A stretch of DNA of 52,607 nucleotides from an uncultured Pseudomonadota bacterium (GTDB lineage: Bacteria > Myxococcota_A > UBA796 > SXON01): NCBI GenBank assembly GCA_903900265.1, contig CAIUMM010000177.1:1-52607 (forward strand), read 5' to 3'. Both the position numbers and the translations under genes were made by a program. The notes beneath the pieces were generated by a model, which worked only from the letters and a program-made list of their open reading frames with translations, did not search any database and had not been told where the DNA came from. Positions 23,334 through 30,886 of this stretch are shown here, one piece after another (the first letter of the stretch is position 1; each line of letters starts with the position of its first letter).

Positions 23334-26213
23334 ATGACGACCACCGCCCCCCACGCCGTTTCTCCGCTCAGGACGATCCCGAAAGTCGCCGTTCAGGCGA
23401 TGGGAGTGGGGCTCATAGTATGCAGCTTTACACTCCAGAATGTGAGCTTGTTCGGCGCCGGCCCGGTCACCATTGCGGCCACGCTGTCGGCGCTCGCTGT
23501 GGGTGCGCTCGCTGCCCATCGATTCTCAAAATCGATCCCCCAATGGGCGGCCGCCGCCCTCGGGTGCGCGGCGCTCTTTGGTACGCCGGCTGCCCTGACG
23601 GCGGTTTCTGCACCGGGGGTGGTGACCCTCGCTTTCGTACTCGGCGCCGGAACGAGCGCGGCGCTTTGGACGGTGGCGGACGGCGCTATTCGGAAGATAA
23701 CATTTGTTGTAGCTATGTTTATCTGCATCGGCGCAGGTGTGGCGCTGCGGATTCCGATCGAGGCTGCGGCGCTGAGTGGGTTCGCCTGCCTGGTGGTGGG
23801 CGACATGCTGGCCCCGCGAAAATCGGTCACGGCGCCCCCTGTGTTCGCAAATATTGGAGCGCGCACAATCCTTATTTTTGGTGTAGTGCTGATGGCGACG
23901 GCGGGCATGACGGCGCTTCGCGGCCCCCTGATGCCGACCGCGAGCGGATGGGGGACCTTCGCTCTGGGCGTGGTGTTGGGCCTTGGCGCGGGAGCCCGGA
24001 TCGGCACGGGAGCCGCAGCTGCGCTGGGTTCTTTGAGCGTTTGTTCCGTCGCGGCGGCGGCGTGGACGGGCCCGCTTGATGCGCGGATGAGCGCGCTCGC
24101 CTCGGGCCTCGCGCGCCTTCCTGGACCGCTCCAGGTGCTCAGCCACGCGGACCACCCCGCGCTGCTCGTGGTCGGCGCGGTCGGCTTCGGCGCTGGACTG
24201 CTCCTCGCCGCGGTGAACGCGAACAGCCTCGAGCGCAGCGTCGGCGTGCTCGCAGCGGGCACAGCGCTGGTCCCCGCGCTGACGCTGTTCAACACCACCG
24301 CGAGCGTCTGGGCGGGGCGTTCGCTCGTGACGCTGGGCGCAGATTCCGGACTGAGGCAACGCGTCGAGGACGTGCGCCGGGACTCGCCGTTGCAGTACGC
24401 TGCGGTAACGCCCGTGGGCAGCGCGCTGGTGTGGGGGCAAAAGGACGACCACATGCTGGAGCTCGATGGGACGATCGTCGATCCCGAAGGGAGGGAGGCC
24501 GTAAGCGAGCGCTTCGCCGGGACGCTCGGAGCGTGCCTGACCGCGGGACGCGACCGCGCGCGCGTCGCCGGAGACGATCTGGGCCTCGTCGTGCAAGCGC
24601 TGATCGCCCAAGGCTTTCACGGCGTCGATACGGCGATTCCGGACACCGCGCGCATGCGCACATGGGCCGATCTGGACGAGGGTGCGCGCAGCGCGTGGGT
24701 GCACCCGGGCACGCGCATCCTCACGCTCCCCGCGCCGTTCGTCGCGCAAATTGGCGCGCCGGCGGACCTCGTGGTGCAGATCGTCCGCAATGGCTGGGGC
24801 GACGCGCGCTCCACGCTCCCGTCGGCCAGCGCGTTGGCGCGCACCCGCGCATCGTTGAACCCCGAAGGCGCCTACGTCTTGTCGGTGACCACCACGCGGA
24901 TCGATGCGCAGACCTTCCTTGGCCTCGCGACGGCGTTGGGGCACGCGTTTCCCCAGCTCACCCTCTGGCTTCCTCCCGTGGGCGTGGACAACGCGCTGTT
25001 CGTGGCCCGGACCACCGACACGCCGCTCGCGTGGAAGGGCTTAGAAGGGTGCATCACACAAGACCGCGCAGCGCTACGTCGGGACGCGATCCGCACGTCC
25101 GCCGATCTGGCAGGCCTGCTGTTGGGCGACGCGACGACGGTGCCGTCGACGGCGATCGCCACCGGCTACCGCTTGCCGAGTGCGCTGGGCGTTGAGACGA
25201 ACCCCCTCCCCTCGCTCACCGTGTCCAGCTGGGACCCAGCCCCGCTCTGGACCGCCGATGCGCCGGCGGACGACCTACGCAGCCGCCATGAGGCGTTGGT
25301 GCGCTTTCAGGAGGTGATCACGCGCGCGGGAGCCGGCGACATGCAGGGCGCGATCGGGCAGGCGCGCGCCCTCAGCCAGACTCCCGGAGGGGACCGTTCG
25401 GTAGAGACATTGGTCCGTGGATACTTGGACAATGCGCGCGCGCTGATCTCCCGGGGAGCGAAGGAAGGACCCGACTCCAAGGCCTGGCAAGCCGCGGAGA
25501 CCGCGCTGGGGAACGTGCGCCTGCTGTACCCCGACATGGCTGAAGCGTGGTGTGTGCAGGGGAGCATGGACGAAGCCCGGGGGCGCCAAAACCTCGCGGA
25601 AGAAGCCTATGAAGCGTGCTTCGATAAAGACGCCGAGAGCGTAGAAGCGCTGGATGGCTTGGCCCGCGTACGTCGCGTTCGCGGCGACCTCCTCGGCGCG
25701 GAGCAGGCGATGCGAACTGCGGTTCAAAAGCATCCGACCGCGTGGGAGCCCAAACTCAACCTCGGGAATCTCTACATCGCTATCGGCCGGATGACCGAGG
25801 CGGAGGAGCTCATTCGCGCGGCGATCGCGGGCGCTGCGCGGCAGGATCCCCCGCCGACCGCGCCCCATCTGGCGCTCGCGTACCTCTACTTGATGACCGG
25901 TCGCCCCGCGCTGGCGTTGGGGGAGGCCGGCCTGGTACTGCAGCAAAAACCCAACGCCTTCGCCTATTGCGTACGCGGAGCTGCGCGGTTCGATCTCAAC
26001 CAGACCGACCTCGCGGAGTCCGACTTCCGCGCCGGCTTAGAGACCAGCCCCGACAACGCGCTCTGCCGCAGCGGTCTGGGGGGAGTGCAGATGACGCAGA
26101 AGGACTACGACGGCGCCGTGTCCTCGTTCAAGGCCGTCTTGCAGATCGACCCGAAGAACCAACAGGCGCGCGAGAACCTCCAGCGTCTGCGCGACCTAGG
26201 CAAGGCCGACTGA
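23334..26213 (+). CDS. Membrane protein fused to spermidine-synthase-like and TPR domains
   Basis: A 959-residue protein in three parts. Residues about 18-320 hold some nine or ten transmembrane helices rich in Gly/Ala. Residues about 330-620 resemble the Rossmann domain of membrane spermidine-synthase homologues (YAAVTPVGSALVWGQKDDHML, DLGLVVQALIAQGFHGVDTAIPDTARM, then ADLVVQI). The family SAM-site GGG and D/E residues are not recognisable, so catalysis is doubtful. From about 640 to the end are TPR repeats (PTAWEPKLNLGNLYIAIGRM, APHLALAYLYLMTGRPALAL, CRSGLGGVQMTQKDYDGAVS). It is divergent from pilM and convergent with the Bcp gene. The role is unknown. Confidence 0.7.
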   Translation: MTTTAPHAVSPLRTIPKVAVQAMGVGLIVCSFTLQNVSLFGAGPVTIAATLSALAVGALAAHRFSKSIPQWAAAALGCAALFGTPAALTAVSAPGVVTLAFVLGAGTSAALWTVADGAIRKITFVVAMFICIGAGVALRIPIEAAALSGFACLVVGDMLAPRKSVTAPPVFANIGARTILIFGVVLMATAGMTALRGPLMPTASGWGTFALGVVLGLGAGARIGTGAAAALGSLSVCSVAAAAWTGPLDARMSALASGLARLPGPLQVLSHADHPALLVVGAVGFGAGLLLAAVNANSLERSVGVLAAGTALVPALTLFNTTASVWAGRSLVTLGADSGLRQRVEDVRRDSPLQYAAVTPVGSALVWGQKDDHMLELDGTIVDPEGREAVSERFAGTLGACLTAGRDRARVAGDDLGLVVQALIAQGFHGVDTAIPDTARMRTWADLDEGARSAWVHPGTRILTLPAPFVAQIGAPADLVVQIVRNGWGDARSTLPSASALARTRASLNPEGAYVLSVTTTRIDAQTFLGLATALGHAFPQLTLWLPPVGVDNALFVARTTDTPLAWKGLEGCITQDRAALRRDAIRTSADLAGLLLGDATTVPSTAIATGYRLPSALGVETNPLPSLTVSSWDPAPLWTADAPADDLRSRHEALVRFQEVITRAGAGDMQGAIGQARALSQTPGGDRSVETLVRGYLDNARALISRGAKEGPDSKAWQAAETALGNVRLLYPDMAEAWCVQGSMDEARGRQNLAEEAYEACFDKDAESVEALDGLARVRRVRGDLLGAEQAMRTAVQKHPTAWEPKLNLGNLYIAIGRMTEAEELIRAAIAGAARQDPPPTAPHLALAYLYLMTGRPALALGEAGLVLQQKPNAFAYCVRGAARFDLNQTDLAESDFRAGLETSPDNALCRSGLGGVQMTQKDYDGAVSSFKAVLQIDPKNQQARENLQRLRDLGKAD

Positions 26214-26219
26214 ACGCGA

Positions 26220-26660
26220 TCACAGCGCGGCGAGCACCTGCTCAGCGTGACCGTCTGCCTTGACGGGGTCCCAGATCTGGCGCACCACACCACGCTCGTC
26301 GATGAGCACGGTGATGCGCGCGATTCCCATGTACTCCCGGCCGTACAGCTTCTTCTGACGCCACGCGCCGAACTGCTCGCACAGGGTGCCGTCATCGGCG
26401 ATGAGGGAGAAGGGCAGGCACTCTTTGGCCTTCCACGACGCGTGCTTCTTCGCCGTGTCCTTGCTGACGCCGACCACCACGGCGTTCCGCGCGGTGAACG
26501 CCTCGTGCAGATCGCGAAACCCGCGGGCTTCAACGGTGCAGCCCGGCGTGTCGTCCTTGGGGTAAAAGTAAAGGACAAGCTTCTTGCCTTGAAAATCGGC
26601 GAGCGCGATCGGACCGGACTCGGTGACCGCGTGAAAGTCGGGGGCGGGCTGGTTGATCAT
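26220..26660 (-). CDS. bcp: Peroxiredoxin of the Bcp/PrxQ type
   Basis: A 146-residue thiol peroxidase. The peroxidatic Cys is C41 in YFYPKDDTPGCTVEARGFRD, and VVGVSKDTAKKHASWKAK matches the family. Bcp enzymes often have a resolving Cys five residues after the first; here that position is Arg, so the enzyme would be 1-Cys or use C81-like KECLPF as a partner. It reduces hydroperoxides with thioredoxin. The ATG overlaps the stop of the upstream lipoprotein gene (ATGA). Confidence 0.92.
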   Translation of the reverse strand: MINQPAPDFHAVTESGPIALADFQGKKLVLYFYPKDDTPGCTVEARGFRDLHEAFTARNAVVVGVSKDTAKKHASWKAKECLPFSLIADDGTLCEQFGAWRQKKLYGREYMGIARITVLIDERGVVRQIWDPVKADGHAEQVLAAL

Positions 26661-27724
26661 GGCAGGTCTCCGGAAGGGGTGGTGGGGGATTCAGACTCTA
26701 CAGGCAAGGTTTTCACAAACTGCACGGCTTCCGTGGTCGCGATCAGCAAGCCGTCCGGCACGGTCACCACGCGCCTCAACCGACCGGGGAGCGCAGCGGC
26801 CACGGTGCGAGCCGCGATGTCCAGCACAAAGGTAGCGTTTGCCGGTGGCAGCTCTCGGTTGCGCAGCACCTCATCGTCGGCGCTCCCGTCCGGCTCCGCC
26901 CACGAATCCATGCGATCCAGCGCCGCCGAAATGTCCGCGTCGCCCTCTTCCAAGCTGGCCAGTTGGCCGACGAGGTAGCGACCCGTGGGGTCGATGTACA
27001 ACCCGAACGCGGGCGCACCGAGCGGGAGCGTCCAATGGGGCGCGAGCGTCAGCGGGTCCATCGCCCGCACCGTCCCGTCCGGCCAGGCCATCACATACAG
27101 CTCCTGCCCAGATGGATGCAACGCGAGCGTCGCGGGCCAGGGCTGCGCGACGTCCTGCAAGCCCAATCGTACCGCCTGAATGCCGTGCCCGGTGTGCAAC
27201 AACGTAGCGCCATTCCCCGGCAACAACGCCACACGACCGCCATCGGGGGCGATCACCAGCCGGTAAAATCCAACGCGCCCACCCGCCTTCGCCGCCGGAG
27301 AAAACTGCCGCGCGAACATCGCGGCCTGCCCGTCCTGATCGAGCTCGCTGGCCGGCGCGACGCTGGGCTCGGCCATCGGCAAGCCATGAACCTCGGCGCC
27401 CGCTGCGGACAGCGATTGCACGCAGCGTCCCATGTCCGGGCAAGGCACGGTGACCGCGGGCGCACCGTCGAGGAGCGTGAGTCCATCGGCATCTCCGACG
27501 ATGTTCGCAAGCCGAACCGGCTCCGCCCCGCCGGGCGCAAGCTCCGCGATCCCCGTCGCGTCCAGCACGAGGCACCGAAGCTCACCGGGATAGCAAACCG
27601 CATCGACCAACCCCGGCCAAGCGGTCCACGCGGAAGCGGGCGCTGCGACGACCGTAGCGGGCGCACGATCCCGATGGCAGGCGGGCGACAACGCGAGGAC
27701 GAAAAGCAGCAAGGGGGTACGCAC
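26657..27724 (-). CDS. Lipoprotein with beta-propeller-like repeats
   Basis: A 355-residue protein. The signal peptide ends at LALSPAC (C16). The mature chain shows repeated short beta motifs with DG or PDG turns (RLVIAPDGGRVALL, LALHPSGQELYVMAWPDGTVRAM, LYIDPTGRYLVGQL), as in YVTN/WD-like propellers. No catalytic motif is visible. It is coupled to the downstream bcp gene. Function unknown. Confidence 0.65.
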   Translation of the reverse strand: MRTPLLLFVLALSPACHRDRAPATVVAAPASAWTAWPGLVDAVCYPGELRCLVLDATGIAELAPGGAEPVRLANIVGDADGLTLLDGAPAVTVPCPDMGRCVQSLSAAGAEVHGLPMAEPSVAPASELDQDGQAAMFARQFSPAAKAGGRVGFYRLVIAPDGGRVALLPGNGATLLHTGHGIQAVRLGLQDVAQPWPATLALHPSGQELYVMAWPDGTVRAMDPLTLAPHWTLPLGAPAFGLYIDPTGRYLVGQLASLEEGDADISAALDRMDSWAEPDGSADDEVLRNRELPPANATFVLDIAARTVAAALPGRLRRVVTVPDGLLIATTEAVQFVKTLPVESESPTTPSGDLP

Positions 27725-27816
27725 CGCACAAGGTTATCGCGGAAGCAGGGGCTCCGAGCCACGAAGAGCGGGACACGTCGCCCGGTTTCTTGATACCCAC
27801 GCCGCAAGAGGTGTCT

Positions 27817-28656
27817 GTGCAGGACGGAAGACGGAAGATCGGAGGCCCGCGGCAGGATGAGCGGCGCGACGAGAGGCCGAAGGGCCCGAGCGGGCACGCA
27901 CGGCGCAGCCCACCGCTGGGGCCCGAGGCGCTCGCGCGGCGGAAACGCATCGAAGAGTTGATGAAAAAGGGGCTACCGTTGCCGCTGGCACAGGCGGTGG
28001 CGAACGGCCAGATGTCCGCAAACGACGCCGTGGTTCGGCTGCAGCGCGACGATGAAGCCGATCGCATCTCCAAGCAGCACGGGATCCCGCGCCCGCTCGC
28101 GGTGCAGATCGCGATGGGACACGCGGATCTGCAAACCTCGTTGACCAACCGTCGGGTGAACGCGTGGCTTGAAGAAAACGGAGCCCGCAGCGTGTTTGAC
28201 AACGCCGCCGCGGACGCGACGCAGCTGTGGTCGCTGGGCGTGCTCGGTCAGGAGACGCGCCAAGTCAGCTTGGTGCGCAACGATCGCTATGAGGTCGAAG
28301 TTCGCGATGAGGCCGGCGTCGTGAGCATGGTGCACAAAACAAGCATCAAGTATGCGTTCTTGACGGATGACTTCAAAAAAGTCCGCAAGCACCTCGAATA
28401 CGACAAGGACCTTCGGGCCAGCACGGCGACGCCGCAGCTGCGCCCCCAGGACCGCTACGCCTGCTCGGATCGCAAGATCGGAGCGTGGTGGGACGCGCGC
28501 CTGCCCGTTCGCATGACCACCGTCGAGGGCGAGGTCTTCGCCGGCGAAATCGAATGGTTCTCGAGATATGAGGTGTGCCTCAACACACGCGCCGGGGCGC
28601 ATGTCGTGATCCTGCGACACGCACTATCAGACGCACACGAAGCAAGGCGGGACTGA
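27817..28656 (+). CDS. Protein with two Hfq/Sm-like domains
   Basis: About 279 residues. The N-terminal 40 are basic and disordered. Residues about 40-110 hold two related helical segments (GLPLPLAQAVANGQMSANDA and GIPRPLAVQIAMGHADLQ). Two Hfq-like Sm folds follow. The second (about 221-274) is clear: LPVRMTTVEGEVFAGEIEWF with the Sm1 spacing G-x4-G-x-I-x2-F, then VVILRHALS like Hfq's Sm2 YKHAIS. The first (about 137-184) is weaker: TRQVSLVRNDRYEVEV then VSMVHKTSIKYA. RNA or DNA binding is an inference. The GTG start has AGAGG five bases upstream; a TTG at 27790 is the alternative. Its stop overlaps the ATG of the RdgC N-half. Confidence 0.65.
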   Translation: MQDGRRKIGGPRQDERRDERPKGPSGHARRSPPLGPEALARRKRIEELMKKGLPLPLAQAVANGQMSANDAVVRLQRDDEADRISKQHGIPRPLAVQIAMGHADLQTSLTNRRVNAWLEENGARSVFDNAAADATQLWSLGVLGQETRQVSLVRNDRYEVEVRDEAGVVSMVHKTSIKYAFLTDDFKKVRKHLEYDKDLRASTATPQLRPQDRYACSDRKIGAWWDARLPVRMTTVEGEVFAGEIEWFSRYEVCLNTRAGAHVVILRHALSDAHEARRD

Positions 28657-29273
28657 TGGGCGCGCTGAAAGGGACGATCTCCGCACGGCGGTATCAAGTG
28701 ATGGGCGAGCTGCCTGCCGGATTTCAAGACGAGTACATCGCAAAGCTGAACGACAACGCGTTTCGAGACGCGCTGACGGCCGCCCACAAAGAAGAGCGAC
28801 TCGGTTGGGTACAAGTCCACAACCTGCTCGACACCGACTTCGATGACCTGAACATGTGGTTGTACCAGCAATATGCGGTTTTCCAGATGCGCGTCGACAA
28901 GAAGGTGTTGCCCGCAAAGCTGTTTCAGGCGACGTTCCAGAAGCGCCAACAGACGTGGTGCAAGGCGAACAATCGCGAGAAGGTTCCGTTCTCGGTCAAG
29001 CAGGAGCTGCGCGAGACGCTCGAGCTCGAGATGCTCGCGATGACGCTTCCCCGAGTGACCACCGCGGAGGTGGTCTGGAACACGGCGGAAGGGTGGGTGC
29101 TCTTTCACAGCCACGCCGAAGCGCAGAACGATCGCTTTCGCAAGCTCTTCCATCGCACCTTCGGCTTCATCCTGAAGCCCGTCACGCCCTTTGACTACTT
29201 GTCCGACCTCCCGGACACCGCCGCGCGGCTGATGTCCGGCGGCACCACTGATCTTCGCGCAGTTCCGGAGTAG
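28656..29273 (+). CDS. RdgC N-terminal half protein
   Basis: A 205-residue protein that aligns by eye with roughly the first 60% of E. coli RdgC (303 residues). ERLGWVQVHNLLD corresponds to RdgC KMGWVPPMG; FQMRVDKKVLPAKLFQATFQKR to ICARKEEKILPSPVIKQAL; and LPRVTTAEVVWNTAEGWVLF to [21 protein letters not shown]. RdgC forms a ring around duplex DNA and limits RecA action. The protein ends soon after that region, and the next gene appears to supply the missing part. The start overlaps the stop of the Sm-like gene (TGATG). Confidence 0.7.
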   Translation: MGALKGTISARRYQVMGELPAGFQDEYIAKLNDNAFRDALTAAHKEERLGWVQVHNLLDTDFDDLNMWLYQQYAVFQMRVDKKVLPAKLFQATFQKRQQTWCKANNREKVPFSVKQELRETLELEMLAMTLPRVTTAEVVWNTAEGWVLFHSHAEAQNDRFRKLFHRTFGFILKPVTPFDYLSDLPDTAARLMSGGTTDLRAVPE

Positions 29274-29275
29274 CT

Positions 29276-29833
29276 ATGAGTGAATTTCAAGGCGGCTCGG
29301 ACGGCGTACCGGGCGGCGCAGACGACGAGATCCCCGGTCACATCGCGGCGGACTTCTACTTGTGGACCTGGTTTGCCAGCGAGGTCGGGCGCGGTCAGGT
29401 CGATGTGCCGGACCAGTCGCCGTTCACCTGGTGGGTAGACGATCGCCTGTCGTTCCGATCCGCCGGCGAGGACAAAGTGAACGCCGTGCTCACCGGCGAC
29501 AACCCCTCCACCACCCCCGAAGCGCGCGCTGCGCTGGCCGGCGGAAAGGTGCTGCGGGATGTACGCCTCGCGCTGCGCCGGGACGACCGCGAGTACGCGG
29601 TGACCTTGCGCGGTTCGGGCATCCAGATCGCGGGCGCCAAGCTGCCGGCGCTGGTGAAAACCGGAGATCCGGCCGAGATTATCTACGAGCGCATGTTCCT
29701 GTACGAGGAGCTCAACTGGATGGTAGGCGCGATGTTCCGGCGCTTCGCCGAAGAGCGCACCAGCCCCGAGTGGTCCAGCTTCGCCGACCGTATGCGCGCG
29801 TGGGCTGGCGGACGCGCCGCCGACGAGGTCTGA
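29276..29833 (+). CDS. Probable RdgC C-terminal half protein
   Basis: A 185-residue protein starting with a Gly/Asp-rich segment. Its body follows the C-terminal half of E. coli RdgC: GGKVLRDVRLALRRDDREYAV against AGKVVTKLALDWQQRIQFV, then a GIQIAGAKLPAL segment against SLKRLKFCDEL, and ERMFLYEELNWMVGAMF against ADFILMTGELAALIQNL. It has its own ribosome binding site (GGAG, five bases before ATG) inside the end of the previous gene and is in a different frame, so this is a separate gene, not a read-through. The match is by eye; a distinct protein family is the alternative. Confidence 0.55.
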   Translation: MSEFQGGSDGVPGGADDEIPGHIAADFYLWTWFASEVGRGQVDVPDQSPFTWWVDDRLSFRSAGEDKVNAVLTGDNPSTTPEARAALAGGKVLRDVRLALRRDDREYAVTLRGSGIQIAGAKLPALVKTGDPAEIIYERMFLYEELNWMVGAMFRRFAEERTSPEWSSFADRMRAWAGGRAADEV

Positions 29834-29835
29834 TC

Positions 29836-29854
29836 CCGCGCCGCTCTGGCGCGG
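29836..29854. terminator. Hairpin between convergent genes
   Basis: Arms ccgcgcc and ggcgcgg pair perfectly around a 5-base loop just after the RdgC C-half gene and before the 3' end of the convergent propeller gene. No T-run follows on either strand, so it is a weak or Rho-assisted bidirectional terminator at best. Confidence 0.45.
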
Positions 29855-29860
29855 CCCGCA

Positions 29861-30886
29861 TCACAGACTAAGCAGATAGATCCGCATGAAGTCGCGCGTG
29901 CCTGGCGAGGCGCTCGAGCCTTGCGCGGCGATCGCGAGCCACACCGTGCCGTCCGCCCGCCGCACCACGTCCAGATCGCCGTTCCCGACCGTGCCGGTCG
30001 CCAGCGTGACGGCGCGCGTCGGGTCGGTCCACGGCGCCGAGCGCACCGGGTTCAGGCGGTTGGGATCCCGCTGCACGTACAAAAGCGAAGCCCCATCCGG
30101 CGTCCAGGTGGGCCCCCGCGCGTTCATCACCACGTCCGTCGCGACGAGCGTCGGAGTGCCGCCCACGGGCATGACGTAGAGGTCAAAGCGCTCGGGGGAC
30201 GTATGATTCGAGTAAAATGCGATGCGCCGACCGTCGGGGCTGAACACCGGCCGCGTCTGGACGTGTGACCAGGACGTCAGCGGGCGCGGCGCGGGAAATT
30301 GCAGGTTGTCGACGAGGTAAAGGTTGTCCCCTCGCGGGGTGTGCCCCACGAACGCCAAGGAGGTGCTGTCCGGCGACCACGCGGCATAGACCTCGCTCGC
30401 GGTCTCGTCGCCGGTGAGCCGCAGCGGCGCAGCGTCGAGCGCAGCGGCGTTCAGCAGGTAGATGTCGCCCTGACCCGTGCGCGCCGAGGTGAACGCGATG
30501 TGCTGGCCATCGGGAGACCACGCCGGGTTTCCGTCCGCGCCGAGCGCTCCCGCGACCCGCGAGCCGGTGTCGAGGTACAAATCGTAGTCGTTCGACGTGC
30601 CGGACGCGCTGTAGACGAAGTGTCCCCCGGACGGCGAAAAGCTGGCCTCGTGCGCGACGCGCTCGGAGGACGCGGTGCTGAACCCCGAGGTCAGCGACGA
30701 TCCCGCGGTCGAGGATCCGGGCACGACGATCTTGCGCGTCCCGCGCGTCGACGGCGTGTACACGTACAGGTCTACTGCCTTCTTGACGTGGTCGTTGGCC
30801 TCGTAGCTCAGCGACGCGCCATCCGGCGACCACCGCGGCGCCTGACAGTTGGCCTCGACAGGCGCGGACACCACGATCGCAGACAT
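29861..30886 (-). CDS. TolB-like PD40 beta-propeller protein
   Basis: A 341-residue protein made of PD40/WD40-like blades, each with a W/FSPDG-type turn: RWSPDGASLSYEA, SFSPSGGHFVYSA, AWSPDGQHIAFTSA, AWSPDSTSLAFVG, VFSPDGRRIAFYSN, TWTPDGASLLYVQ. This gives about six or seven blades as in the TolB propeller. The usual N-terminal TolB domain and any clear signal peptide are absent. Its ATG overlaps the stop of the DUF3604 gene. Probably a protein- or ligand-binding platform. Confidence 0.75.
   Translation of the reverse strand: MSAIVVSAPVEANCQAPRWSPDGASLSYEANDHVKKAVDLYVYTPSTRGTRKIVVPGSSTAGSSLTSGFSTASSERVAHEASFSPSGGHFVYSASGTSNDYDLYLDTGSRVAGALGADGNPAWSPDGQHIAFTSARTGQGDIYLLNAAALDAAPLRLTGDETASEVYAAWSPDSTSLAFVGHTPRGDNLYLVDNLQFPAPRPLTSWSHVQTRPVFSPDGRRIAFYSNHTSPERFDLYVMPVGGTPTLVATDVVMNARGPTWTPDGASLLYVQRDPNRLNPVRSAPWTDPTRAVTLATGTVGNGDLDVVRRADGTVWLAIAAQGSSASPGTRDFMRIYLLSL

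Noticed and set aside
28656..29833. A frameshifted single rdgC gene (sequencing error)
   Set aside because: The second half has its own GGAG and ATG at ideal spacing and a linker-like N-terminus, so two genes are more likely; still, read-level checking would be sensible.
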